Assembly (NCBI GenBank): GCA_019054805.1
Contig: JAHQIY010000010.1
Location: 2,711,501 to 2,775,500 of the forward strand
Origin: Brachionus manjavacas
Taxonomy: Eukaryota; Rotifera; Eurotatoria; Ploima; Brachionidae
Length of the DNA stretch: 64,000 bases
Direction of reading: 5' to 3'
The position numbers were made by a program, and so were the translations under genes. Numbering within the stretch: the first letter of the stretch is position 1; each line of letters starts with the position of its first letter. A model generated the notes under the pieces. It was not told where the DNA came from. It searched no databases and worked only from the letters and a program-made list of their open reading frames with translations. This document shows, piece after piece, positions 11,120-20,996 of the stretch.

Positions 11120-11890
11120 TGAGACCAACTTAGTAATTATTGTTAATGTGTAATGAGCCCATTTCAGTAGCTGGATGAGCCCGAATAAATACGACCCTAA
11201 AAAAATAAGTAAAATATTAAAAAAGGTATAATGAGATAAAGTTACTGGATACACATGTATAAATATTCGATGGCTCAGGAAAAAAAGAGGAAATAGTAAG
11301 GTAGCAATTTTACAATGGAGTTGGGTAAAAGATCTAAAAACAATTAATTTTTTTCTTTTTTTGTATTTTTTATTTTCATCAATAAAAATTAATATCATTT
11401 TCTTATAATTTGTATCAATTATTTTTTTTAATAGCATAAAAATATATAAATAAAAATAAAATTAGTGTCATTTTTTTTTAGTAGCAGAAAATTAAATTTA
11501 GTATCACGTAAAATACATGCCTAATATGTATACTATTAATTTAATGAGCTGGATTCATTTTAATCAATTCATAAAGTAAACCTTCATGTCGAACCCTTTC
11601 AAAGGCTTTAGAAATATCAAATAAAAGGGAGCAAATTCTTTTTTCCTTTTAAATGTCTGTACATTTTTTTGAAATATAAAGAAAAGATTATCTGATGTTC
11701 GCCGGTGTTTCCTAAAACCAGATTGCTCCTGGATAAGAAGTGAATTTATTTCTAAAAAATTTTATAATTTTCAATGGACTTATAATTTTTAATAGAGCTT
11801 TTTTAAAAAAATTCGTTGGTCTCTAATTGGAATGATCTTGTGAAGTAGAGGCCTTTTTTGAGCCATAGCAATGTTTGAAGTTTTTCGTGC
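11120..11890 (-). pseudogene. LINE reverse transcriptase relic, internally deleted
   Basis: On the minus strand, about 11750-11535 gives QSGFRKHRRTSDNLFF, then a stretch equivalent to ISKAFERVRHEGLLYELIKM across a frame change. This is a palm segment closely matching the LINE at 55.97 kb. 11340-11120 corresponds to the extreme C-terminus and 3' end of the same family (counterpart of FFPEQSIFKNMYP). The region between the two, including the FADD box, is absent. Confidence 0.65.
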
Positions 11891-11899
11891 TTTCGGAAA

Positions 11900-12812
11900 T
11901 AATAGTATAATAAACATTTATTTTATTTAGAATTATTAAGCTTTATTTCCTAGTTTTTATTTATATTCACTTTTAATCTAGCATTGAGAACTGCACTATA
12001 AATTTTAGTGACTTATTCTTTATTTTCAGTTTTATATTCACTCTTATTTTATTCAACAAAATATTTTAAAACGAATTCGTTATCTTTCACTACGCTTTAA
12101 GTAGTGGCCAGACTTTAAGTGCAACAAATAAATTTACTCTTTTTATTGTTTCTATTTCAAATATTTAAAAACTCTTTGTTACCTAAATTTAAATGTTAAA
12201 TTAAATTCACTACATTTGCTTAAATCAAATTGAAATAATTGAAATTTTCTCAGCAAAAAAAACTGAAACAAAATAATTTTGCTCATAAGTTCATTGGTAC
12301 CAAAATTACATAAATCCATTAAAAATGCCTACATTTTCTCTCTATAAATTCTCAATAATCCAAAACAAAACTTAAAAAAAAAAAATTTATTTATTAATTT
12401 AAAAAAATTGTTGATTAATTATTTCTTAAAAATCATTACATTTTACTCAGAGAATATTTTATGATAAAATTTGATTTTCATAATTTTCAGTTTTAAAATA
12501 GTTTCACAAATACCAATCTTTAATCAAGAGAAATGGTTCAATCATCTAAATTAGTCATCATTTGAAAGTTTTGTTCCAAAAGCCCAAATAGCGCAGTCAA
12601 ATTCAAATTATCTAATTAGAAAAAATTGCTCAATTACTTCACAATTGCCAACAATTCTAGAATTTCCATTTTATGCAGTTTTTTTATTTGATTTTTCTTC
12701 TTACCTAATAAATTAAGATCTTTATTTTCATGCTCTAAAGATTCACTTAAAGACTTTAGATAATTTTTTTTGCAATTATTTATTTTAAAAAATATTTTTA
12801 TAAATTTTAACT
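11900..12812. other. AT-rich upstream region of the J-domain gene
   Basis: A small hairpin CACTAC-loop-GTAGTG lies near 12090-12108. No coding similarity and no defined promoter element are visible. Confidence 0.4.
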
Positions 12813-13778
12813 ATGCCTGTTGACAGGAGTCTGTACGATGTGCTGAAAATAGAGCCGAATGCGGACGAGAGCCAAATCCGCAAGGCCTACTTGCTTCAAG
12901 CCATGAAGCACCACCCGGACAAAAACCCCAATGACAAACAAGCCGAGGAAATGTTCAAAAAAGTGAGTGATGCGTATCAGATTCTGTCGGACCCTGGCAA
13001 ACGCAAGCAGTACGACGAGCACGGCACAACCAGACAGGAGGAGCTGGTCGACCCCATAACCATATTCAAGCACCTGTTCGGTGGAGACAAATTTGTGTCG
13101 CTGATCGGCGAGTCATTGTTCGCTCTGGCTCTCAAAAACGCTGATAAAATTTCGCCCGAGGGCCAAAACAATGACGAATTAAAGACCATGTTTGACGAGG
13201 CCATCTCTGCCAAGTCAAAAAAAAACTGCACCGACCTCACCGAATACTCAGAAGACGACCCGAACACGAGTCTTCACAAGAACATAAAAATAATGCACGA
13301 ATACCTGATGGCCAAATGTAGTCCGTATGTGAAAGAGTTGTGCAACAGATCAGAGTTCGAGCAGGCCATCCAGGATGAAATAAAAAGTCTGCGCAGTGAG
13401 TCATTTGCCAAGGAGATTTTCAATGCAGTCGGATATGTGTACAAGTACAGAGCCTACCAGGTGCTAAAAAAAGGAAAGCTGCTGGGCATTCCGTGCGCCA
13501 TAAAGAGTGTGCGAGACATTGGCCACTCGTTTTCGACAATCTATGGCACCATTAAAGCAGCACACGTGATCAAGAGATCGCAGGATGTGGAAAATAAGTC
13601 GCCGGTGGAGCTGGAGAGCATGATTATGAACTTCTTCTGGAAGGCGACGGTGCTGGAAATTGAGATGAAAACGCGCAAGGTGCTGGACATCTATTTGTCC
13701 GGCTCGCTCAGCAAGCATGAGCTGGTCAAGCGGTCCGAGGCAGTCGCCATCATTGGCGAACTTTACTCACAAGTCTAA
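12813..13778 (+). CDS. J-domain co-chaperone of the DnaJ-X type
   Basis: A 321-residue intronless frame. Residues 6-70 form a J domain with the HPD motif at 34-36, flanked by LYDVLKIEPNAD and a helix ending QILSDPGKRKQYDEHG. J domains stimulate Hsp70 ATPase activity. The remainder lacks a Gly/Phe region, zinc finger or membrane segment. It resembles the X-domain family (yeast Caj1/Djp1 and plant relatives): IFKHLFGGDKFVSLIGE at about 82-98 and the helical C-terminal part ending FFWKATVLEIEMKTRKVL. It is therefore probably a cytosolic Hsp70 partner, client unknown. The ATG is the first in frame and lies right at the step from AT-rich to GC-richer sequence. A polyadenylation signal follows the stop closely. 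Confidence 0.88.
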   Translation: MPVDRSLYDVLKIEPNADESQIRKAYLLQAMKHHPDKNPNDKQAEEMFKKVSDAYQILSDPGKRKQYDEHGTTRQEELVDPITIFKHLFGGDKFVSLIGESLFALALKNADKISPEGQNNDELKTMFDEAISAKSKKNCTDLTEYSEDDPNTSLHKNIKIMHEYLMAKCSPYVKELCNRSEFEQAIQDEIKSLRSESFAKEIFNAVGYVYKYRAYQVLKKGKLLGIPCAIKSVRDIGHSFSTIYGTIKAAHVIKRSQDVENKSPVELESMIMNFFWKATVLEIEMKTRKVLDIYLSGSLSKHELVKRSEAVAIIGELYSQV

Positions 13779-13792
13779 TTTTAATTTTTTTT

Positions 13793-13798
13793 AATAAA
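13793..13798 (+). terminator. Polyadenylation signal of the J-domain gene
   Basis: AATAAA lies 15 bp after the TAA stop codon, in a T-rich context. This is a short 3' UTR if used. Confidence 0.5.
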
Positions 13799-14019
13799 AT
13801 TTTAAAATTAATTGATTAACTTTGAGGCTATAATTTTTAATAAATTTTGGCCAACAAAAAAATCTCAGCTGATAGATGGCAAATTGGTGTTGCGATTCAA
13901 ATGTTGAATTTTGAACAGACTCTGACCAATTCTTAGCAGAATTTACCCATTACATTTTTTAAATTTCAAATAAATATTGATTGAGAATAGATTATTTATT
14001 TAATTTTTTATTTGTTTAT

Positions 14020-14043
14020 CTGTGCCGAGCAAAATCTCCTTAG
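14020..14043 (-). repeat. LINE 3' tail, minus orientation
   Basis: CTGTGCCGAGCAAAATCTCC followed by TTAG, a diverged member of the tail family, after a TTATTTGTTTAT run. The flanking 13.8-14.2 kb is otherwise featureless AT-rich DNA. Confidence 0.55.
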
Positions 14044-14196
14044 ATTAAAAGAGATTAAAAAAATTGATGAATGAATATTTATTAAAAAAAAGGCTTTTGT
14101 ATTTTCTTAATGAAAAAAAAAAATTTTTCGACTGATTAAATAATTTTTTTTATAACAAATTTTTTAATTAAAAAGTGACTAATTGAATTAAATCTA

Positions 14197-14877
14197 GACA
14201 AAAAGAAAATTTTAGTTAAAATTAAAAAATTAAACAATTTTATTTTTTTTGATTGTCTATCAGATTTTTATTCGGCGGCTTTTGAGCTGCCATCGGTTCA
14301 TCGGATTGAATTGGGATCTTTTCTTGTTCGTGGTTGCTTTTTTCAGCATCCAAAAAAACATCATTAACATTGGTCTCTATACTTGATCAATCCGATTGAG
14401 TTTTGTTTCTATATCAAAGTCAGACATGAAATTTTTTTCAGTAGTTTCTTAAATTTTTGAATTGTTTATGACTAAGGCAGCCTTTGATAAATTTGCTCCT
14501 ATTTAAATAGTTTGTCCTCATTAAAAAAATAATAAAATCATTTTTTAAATCATACTTGCTTATTCAAAATCATTTTTTCTTTCAAATGGTATCCTTGAAG
14601 TATTTTTAACTTATATTGATCAAAACTTATTCTAAAAAAACTGTAAAAAATGACTGAAATTGAAAATTTTTGAAAATTAAAAAGAATTTGCTTTTTAAAC
14701 CATAACTTTTGATAGAAATTAGGTAGTTTCACAAAAATTTACTCAAGTAAATTTTATTCAGTAGTTTCTTGAACAAACTCATACAAAATATTTTTACCAC
14801 GGTTTTTTAAAGCTACAACAACATCTAACTTCCACGTCATTAATTGAGTCGTCTTGGTTATTATTCGAGTGAAACTC
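14197..14877 (-). repeat. 0.68-kb duplicated segment, copy B
   Basis: Second copy of 8345-9026. It ends at GTGAAACTC, where copy A continues into the HTH transposase relic, so this copy lacks the HTH part. The stop within the DFDIEKKLNRIDQV-like frame is present in both copies, so both derive from an already degraded element. Confidence 0.7.
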
Positions 14878-14924
14878 TGGCACTAAAATGAATAAGCATT
14901 TATTATTTATTATTTATTTGTTTT

Positions 14925-15100
14925 CTGTACTGAGCTAGAGCTCCTTCAGAATAAATTATTTAAAAAAAATTAAAATAAAAATAAAAAAAGAGTTAATAAA
15001 ATAAGATAAAATAAAAATAAATATTAAGTAAATAAGCTAAATAAAATGTAAAGAAAGTTTAAAACACATATATTGAATAATGACTAAGCAAAGATTTTAG
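14925..15100 (-). repeat. LINE 3' tail and 3' UTR, minus orientation
   Basis: The 25-bp tail core at 14925-14949 has GAGC-TCTA-GCTC on the minus strand. It is followed by the AATAAA/AAAATAAA-rich stretch seen upstream of the tail in every copy, ending near the AATAAAATGTAAAGAAAG block. No ORF is attached, so this is a 5'-truncated insertion. Confidence 0.65.
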
Positions 15101-15960
15101 AAAACATATATAAATTTAGAAACATAAAACATATATTAATTGATAATTAATTTTCAAAAAATTGTCAGTACAGATTAATTATTTAGTATTTAATAATTAA
15201 AATAGCCATAAGATATTTATTTAATTGTCAGTTTAAAAATTAATTTGTCAATATTTAATTTTAATAGTCTTCATTTAGTTTAATCAGTCTTTAAATGTTT
15301 TTTTTGTCAGTTATTTATTTTATTTGTCATTTAATATTTAATAATTAAGTCAGAAAATATTTTTGAACGAACATTTTATTTTTGTCAGAAGGTTAAATAC
15401 ACCCCTATAAAAATAGGAATGCTATACCCAAAAGTTGTGAAATTTTAAACATTAATAGAAATGTGTTGTATATTTTCCAAGGTAAATCAGCAGGCTAGTG
15501 CCTATACTTCAAGAGACTGATTAACGCTTCATCCATCTATATTCATAAAAAATTTAATTAATTATTATTATTATCATTATTTATTATTATTATTAAATAA
15601 AAATAAAATTATATTTAAAATTATGTTATTTATAAAAAAAAGTTATTGATTACATTTGAAAAATTTAACAAAAAGGTATTTAAATTAAAAAAATCAAATT
15701 TTGCAACTAAATCTATATAAATCAAGTTAATTTTGAAAACTTCAACATTGATCTCTTGATTACATAGCAATTTATTAATCTTGAATAAAAATACTCAAAG
15801 GTTTTTTCCCCACATTTCGATTTGGCCATCGGCTCAGTGAATCAATGATTTGGCCATTGATTCATTTTTCTTTAGCCTCTCTTTTAAATTTAAGGGTGAA
15901 TTGTAATTTAAAAAAGACTTTTGAAAGAAAAAGTTAATGTCTCTTCTAAAATTTTATGTT
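15101..15960. other. AT-rich DNA with ATT microsatellite
   Basis: An ATT/TTA microsatellite lies at about 15560-15596, preceded by a GC-richer stretch (15480-15540) that could be another element's 3' end. A perfect 9-bp inverted repeat GAATCAATG-loop-CATTGATTC lies near 15839-15863. No coding sequence is visible. Confidence 0.4.
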
Positions 15961-15974
15961 GAAATGAAAATTAG

Positions 15975-16085
15975 TGTTGGATGCGGTCAGACAAAACCGG
16001 TCCATTAAGCGGACGGTTTTAAGCGGTCATTTGGCCGGTCAGCTTGGCGGTCAAAATTTTGGACCGTATAAATAAACGGTCTAAA
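15975..16085. repeat. Cluster of GGTC/GACC motifs
   Basis: GCGGTC, CCGGTC or ACGGT recurs about eight times at spacings of roughly 10-20 bp (for example AAGCGGTC, TGGCCGGTC, TGGCGGTC). It is unusually GC-rich for this region and directly precedes the A-rich minisatellite. Confidence 0.45.
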
Positions 16086-16099
16086 ATATACGGGAGGCC

Positions 16100-16462
16100 A
16101 AAAACATGAATTAAAAAAAAAATAAAAAAATAAAAAAAAATAAAAATAAAAATTTTGCTCAAAAAAAAAGAAAAATAAAAAAAATTTAAATTAAAAAACA
16201 AATAAAAAAAAAATTTTTATAAAAATAAAAAAAAAATTTATTTAAGAAAAAAAAAAAAATTGTATTTAAATAAAAAAGATAAAAAAAAAAATTTATTTAA
16301 AAAAAAGAAAAAATTTTATTTAAATAAAAAAGATAAAAAAAAATTTATTTAAATAAAAAAGATAAAAAAAAAAATTTATTTAAAAAAAAGAAAAAATTTT
16401 ATTTAAATAAAAAAGATAAAAAAAAAAATTTTATTTAAAAACAAAAAAAAAAAATTTATTTC
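16100..16462. repeat. A-rich minisatellite
   Basis: Imperfect tandem repeats of roughly 25-55 bp built from AAATTTTATTTAAATAAA, AAGATAAAAAAAA and AAAAAAGAAAA blocks, clearest at 16260-16445. Minus-strand frames through it are low-complexity artefacts. Confidence 0.65.
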
Positions 16463-16479
16463 ATTAAGACAATTCACTT

Positions 16480-17560
16480 CAAGCTTTATATTTTAAAGTT
16501 TTATGATATATATAGAATAGCTTTTTGCTAATTTTGTAAAGTTAAGATCTTGATCAATTATCAAGCCTAATAAACAGATTTCCTTTACAGCTAAGATGTC
16601 TCGATCATCTATTTTAACCTTTTCTAAATTCAATTTTTACTTATTGCAAAAATTAAACTTTTTGCAAAAATCATGCAAAAGGTTTTAGACCAGTTGATAT
16701 CAATTTTGTTAAAAGTAAATCATTTATTTAAAATCTTTGTTGTTACTAGAGTTTAGACTTTTCAAAGTTGTTTCAAGGTCTTTATCAGAGAAACTATTGT
16801 TGTATCATCTGCAAACATTTTGATATATAAATCGTTTATAAAAATAAGAAAGAGCAGTGGACCTAAAACCTATCTCTGAGGTACACCATATCTTAATTCA
16901 AGGGATTTAGACATAAAAAACCACAATTCGGATGCTCTATTGTAGATTTTAAATTTGTCTTTAAAATTTTCAAATAAATATTTTATAAAAATCAATTAAA
17001 GATCAATTATAAAAAAAAAGATTTTTTTTATTCAATTAAGATAATAAACATTTTGTGTTTAATTGAAGAAAATTTTAAAAAAGATTTTTTCATCATTTTT
17101 ATTTTTGATCGTGTGATCATGATCATGAACTTCAAGTTACCCAATTTAGTTCACTTATATAATCATGAATGACTGTTTGACAAAAATGTGCAGATCTAAA
17201 ACCATGTTGACCATTAAAGAATGTCTTATTCAATTCAAAATAATTAGCTATTTGTTTTCCCAATAGATTTTCGAATATTTTTGCTTTTGATGAAAAAACT
17301 GATATCTAACAATAATTGTTTATATCTGGTCCATCACCTTTATTTTTATATTAAGGATTTATGACCGCAAGTTTCCAATCTTCTGGTAAATTTTTTTATA
17401 AACTAAACAATTATTAAAGAGCTCAAAAAGTACTGAGACAAAAATTCATGAAGATTTTTAATGATTTTAGTGTGGATTCCAACGAAACCAAAGGAGCTTG
17501 ATGAAGTCCCTAGCAGCCTTCTTAATTTCATCTAAAGAGAATTTAAAACTCGGTCAAAAA
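16480..17560 (-). pseudogene. LINE reverse transcriptase relic cut by the array boundary
   Basis: Minus-strand fragments in order: FSLDEIKKAARDF (about 17545), KGDGPDINNY-like, FFNGQHGFRSAHFCQ (about 17215-17160), YGVPQR-stop-VLGPLLFLIFINDLY with MFADDT (about 16890-16800), and a thumb segment with VKIDDRDILAVKEICLLGLI (about 16625-16545). The GVPQG motif has Gly to Arg and a stop, and many frameshifts occur. Its upstream part ends near 17560, about 40 bp before the first array unit. Confidence 0.7.
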
Positions 17561-17598
17561 GTTCAAGAACCGATACGACGCCTTCCGGCCTAGTCAAC

Positions 17599-17904
17599 AA
17601 TCTTGAACATGAACATTTATTTATAAAATTTTCAAATTTTATTTTTTAATTATTCTATTATTACGCTTTCAATTTTAATTAAAAATTATCCATCAATTGT
17701 ACTATATTTATACTCCAGCTTTTTCTATCTGTAGTATTAACTCTTATTTGAACTAAAAATTAAACTTTATTTTTTCTGTCAGTATTTTTATATGTGTTAT
17801 GCGCAAGGAGCTACCATAGGGGACCTACTAGTAGGCCACCTTCGCAATCTAGTCTTGCTGTAGCTTTTATATATTATTATTATTATTATTATTAAAAAAT
17901 GAAA
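17599..17904 (+). repeat. Structured LINE-like 3' end followed by TTA microsatellite
   Basis: Contains GCGCAAGG ... CCTTCGC, able to pair across a 12-bp perfect palindrome CCTACTAGTAGG (17824-17835), then TTTATA and a (TTA)n run at about 17870-17894. This looks like the 3' end of a second retroelement family, distinct from the GGAGC tail family. The same block opens every unit (25218, 32705, 40202, 47706). Confidence 0.5.
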
Positions 17905-18423
17905 ATCCAAGAGCAGAAAGAGTTTCATTAAATTTTAAATCTCTAAAAGTATTAAAGATGTATTTGGCTGAGTCAGTTTCAATGGACAAAGAGAAAGATT
18001 GAATAGAAGCAAAGCAAATATTAAACATTTTCTCTTGATCAACAGTACTTGAAGCTTTCTTAAAATTACCAACAAATTTTGTTCTTCTGGAAAGGTGACA
18101 AAATCAGCATCTCCTCTTAGTTTTGTGGATGTTTTCTAAGAATTTCAAAATTTCTTAGAATTTTTAAAATCATTAGCAAAAAATAGTTTTATTTTTTTGA
18201 CGGTTCAGTTTTTTAAACTCCCCTCTAGCTTCCCTATATTCAAAAAGATTCTGTTCTGTTTTGTCCATCATTTAATTTTGATAATTTTAATCCTTAAAAT
18301 TTCATAATGATCTGAGTTCACAATCAAACCAAGGAGATTGTTCAATTTTCTTATTCTTTGATTTCTTTAATGGACAACATGATTCTTTATTATCCTTAAT
18401 TAGACTCCACTTACTCTCTACAA
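17905..18423 (-). pseudogene. LINE endonuclease/RT linker relic, unit 1
   Basis: Minus-strand reading gives KWSLIKDNKESCCPLKKSK, then IEQSPWFDCELRSL, EYREARGEFKKLNRQKNK and further downstream pieces: the linker between endonuclease and reverse transcriptase in non-LTR elements. Frameshifted and interrupted at 18424 by a SINE. The same LINE appears to resume at 18725-18892, and again beyond the Tigger-like element at about 20515-20640. Confidence 0.55.
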
Positions 18424-18724
18424 GGGCCCGTATAGCCGAATGGTTAGCGTGTTAGTCATGCAAGCAGAGGATCGAGGGTCAAAACCCGCTGAGGGTGAAA
18501 AAATCTTCTAAAATATCGAATGTTTAAACCTCTTTCATCTTAAAAAAGGGAGACTAGTTTCGACTGGGTAATAATTGCTGTGTAGATGATCAACTTGATG
18601 AAGTATCCTCTGTGTCAGATCGGAGCCGTTGCTCAAAAAGGTACTTGAAAAGGAGATGAGCGCCTCTCGACAATTATTACTCTATACAGGATAGAATAGG
18701 GACAATTATTACTCTATACAGAAT
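18424..18724 (+). mobile_element. tRNA-headed SINE, unit 1
   Basis: The first 74 nt (18424-18497) resemble a tRNA: a box A-like TAGCCGAATGG, a 7-nt anticodon-type loop GTCATGC with CAT in the anticodon position and T before it, and a box B-like GGGTCAAAACC. The acceptor and T stems do not pair properly, so it is not a working tRNA gene. A 230-bp body follows and ends in a tandem duplication of ACAATTATTACTCTATACAG. TTACTCTCTACA before the head and TTACTCTATACA at the end may be the target-site duplication. It lies inside the LINE linker relic. Confidence 0.6.
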
Positions 18725-19377
18725 CAAGTTTTCTCATTAGAGTATAATAGAATTCCTTTAAAAGATTTCCAACCTTTTCAATATTTTTTTCAGCGATTAA
18801 CCTGAATTGATAAGTGAAAATATTAGATTTCTCGACCTAAATAGGAAGCTCAGTAAAAATTTATCATCACTGAAAAGACAACCAACCAACAATACAGTCA
18901 ATCCTGGGTATAATGAACAACTTGGGCGGAAAATTCGGTATTCGTTATATCGAAAAATGATAGGTACAAAAAAATTTTATTGATAAAAAATCTAAAATAA
19001 AAATGTGAGAAAAAACAAAAAGTTATTTTTTTTTTGAAAAAAATCGGTAATAGATGGTTGTTTGGTAAAGCTACTTTCAATTATAAAATCTTCAATATTA
19101 AATAATAAATTAATTACATTAATTTTCTGTACCGGCTAAGTTCTTTTCGTAATGTTCTCTGTTGCTTTTGACTACAAAATAGTAGAAATTGTAGAAGCAT
19201 TAACGTTGTATTTTTGGCCAGCTTTGAAGTGGTTATTTTTCGCTCAGTATGCTTTTTTTAATTTCTATCTTGACTTCAAGAGATAAACATTTTCTCTTTT
19301 TTTTCAAACTTGCTTTTCATTCATTTTTATCAATTAGAATTTTTAGATAAACAATAATTATTTATTTATTTTGTTTT

Positions 19378-20283
19378 CTGTACCGAGCAAAAGCTCCTTG
19401 AGATTAAAAAAAGAAAATCAAAATAAAATAAAGTAAAATAAGATAGAATAAAAATTTAAAAAATTAAATGTAATAAAATGGCTTAAAATAGAGGAAAATT
19501 AATGAAATTGAACTAAGAGAGTAAAAGGATACATATTTTTAAAAATTGATTGTTCAGGGAAAAAAGAAGAAATTGTAAGGTAGCAATTACAAAATGGAGT
19601 TGGGTATTCAATATATCTTGATTCGAAACCTTCTTTGTATTCCTTCACCAGTCTTACAACCAATGGAATAGAATGACTCAGTCCTGTCCCAACATATATC
19701 TCACTCAACTCAAAAAGCCGATTTGAGACTGTTAGTAACTTAAGTTTATTAAAAGCTTCATGATGCACGATGTTGGAGGGAGTATCATATTTTAACTTGA
19801 GGATAATCTGACAGCTGTATTCTGAATTGCTTGTAGTTTTAACACACTAGGAAATTTATATAAATCTTTAGTCGGATCTATTTTAGACTATTCTTTTCCT
19901 TGCTTGAATTCATTTTCAGAAAATAATATCAAAAAACTACAAGCAATTCAGAATACAGCTGTCATTCGATATTATTTTCTGAAAATGAATTCAAGCAAGG
20001 AAAAGAATAGTCTAAAATAGATCCGACTAAAGATTTATATAAATTTCCTAGTGTGTTTTGAGTAAGACCCCATTTTTGGTTTGACAATATCTTAATAATA
20101 TTTAACCTTTTATTGCAGCGTTCTTTGATTTCGTCTACTAATATATTAAAATTTAATTTAGAATCAAATTTTTTACCAAGAAACTTGATTTCTTTTTGGC
20201 TCACTATTCTGTTTCCATAAATTTTTTAGTTTAGATTATCACTCTCTTTTCTACTAAGAAAAGACTACTGAACACGACTTTTC
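19378..20283 (-). pseudogene. LINE RT C-terminal piece in the Tigger-like element, unit 1 (inverted-duplication variant)
   Basis: 5'-truncated LINE ending in the tail at 19378-19402. The reading frame (QKEIKFLGKKFDSKLNF, LVGSILDYSFPCLNS) is disrupted by a 123-bp inverted copy of itself (19841-19963). Variant type A (AAAATGGAGTTGGGTATTC), as in unit 5. Confidence 0.75.
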
Positions 20284-20427
20284 TAATTAGTAATTGTCAA
20301 GTATTTATCTACTATTTTTTATTATCAAGGTTCATTTTTTTAGCTTATTTACTCTATTTTGATTCTTTTTTTTTATCTAATTTTATTAACTTTTATTTTA
20401 TTTTTATTTTATTTTTAACTTATTATA

Positions 20428-20476
20428 AAGGAGCTTTAGCTTGGTACAGAAAACAAATAAATAAAATAAAATAAAA
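20428..20476 (+). repeat. Second LINE 3' tail, opposite orientation, unit 1
   Basis: AAGGAGCTTTAGCTTGGTAC with AGAAAACAAATAAATAAA and an AATAAA run. Its 3' UTR-like stretch begins near 20330. Only the 3' end is present. It abuts the right terminal repeat of the Tigger-like element and is repeated at 27929, 35419, 42916 and 50417. Confidence 0.7.
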
Positions 20477-20996
20477 AAATAATGGGGGTTCGTTATACAG
20501 AGGATCGACTGTAGTTGAAAATGATTTAAAATCTTCTTGATGTAGAATATGGCCAATATAACTTAGCTTAGCTTTGATATCATTTGATTTGTTTGAGAAA
20601 CTTATTCGCGAAGACTTATTAGTTTAGCTTTTAAGTTTTAAATCTTTTGAGAATTAAACAAAACTTTTTTCTCATGATTTATGATCCATGTTAGCTACCA
20701 CTCCGTACTGAGTAGTAGTACTACTCCTACTAATAACAAAATATAATAAATGTTAAGAATTTGTATAAAAATTTTTATTCAAATTTTGATTAGAATTAAT
20801 CAAGCCAAAAAAGAAAAAAGAAAATAGAAAAAAAAAGATCAAAAATTCTTATCTTTTTTATTAACTACAAAAATTATTCAGTGAAGAGAAAAAAGGAGAA
20901 AAAATTAAAATCGCAATAAATCACTTGACCATAAAATACACATAAACTTAGAAAAAAGGCGCTTGAATAAAAGCCAACATAATAATAATAAAATGC

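Larger units (their letters stand above)
18895..20511 (-). mobile_element. Internally deleted pogo/Tigger-like transposon with nested LINEs, unit 1
   Basis: Ends are CAGTCAATCC (left) and, inverted, CAGTCGATCC (right), each flanked by TA, as expected for Tc1/mariner-pogo target duplications. The terminal repeats continue with GTATAAYGAAC. Minus-strand coding remains: an N-terminal CENP-B-type HTH at about 19315-19150 (KRKCLSLEVKIEI, ITTSKLAK, NASTISTIL) and a C-terminal tail at about 19090-18900 including TKQPSITDY. The DDE domain between them is missing. Two LINE pieces lie between the HTH part and the right end. Confidence 0.7.

Noticed and set aside
8699-14732. Identical 60-codon minus-strand frames at 8699-8881 and 14550-14732 as a gene pair
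   Set aside because: They lie in the duplicated transposon-derived segment, are AT-rich and low in complexity, and have no recognisable features.
16019-16201. 60-codon minus-strand ORF
   Set aside because: Pure A/T minisatellite reading as Phe/Ile/Lys runs.
17870-17894. CRISPR-like or satellite array in the TTA runs
   Set aside because: It is a simple trinucleotide microsatellite without spacers, and the organism is a eukaryote.
18424-18497. Functional tRNA-Met gene in every unit
   Set aside because: Acceptor ends do not pair and the T stem is broken; it is better explained as the head of a SINE.
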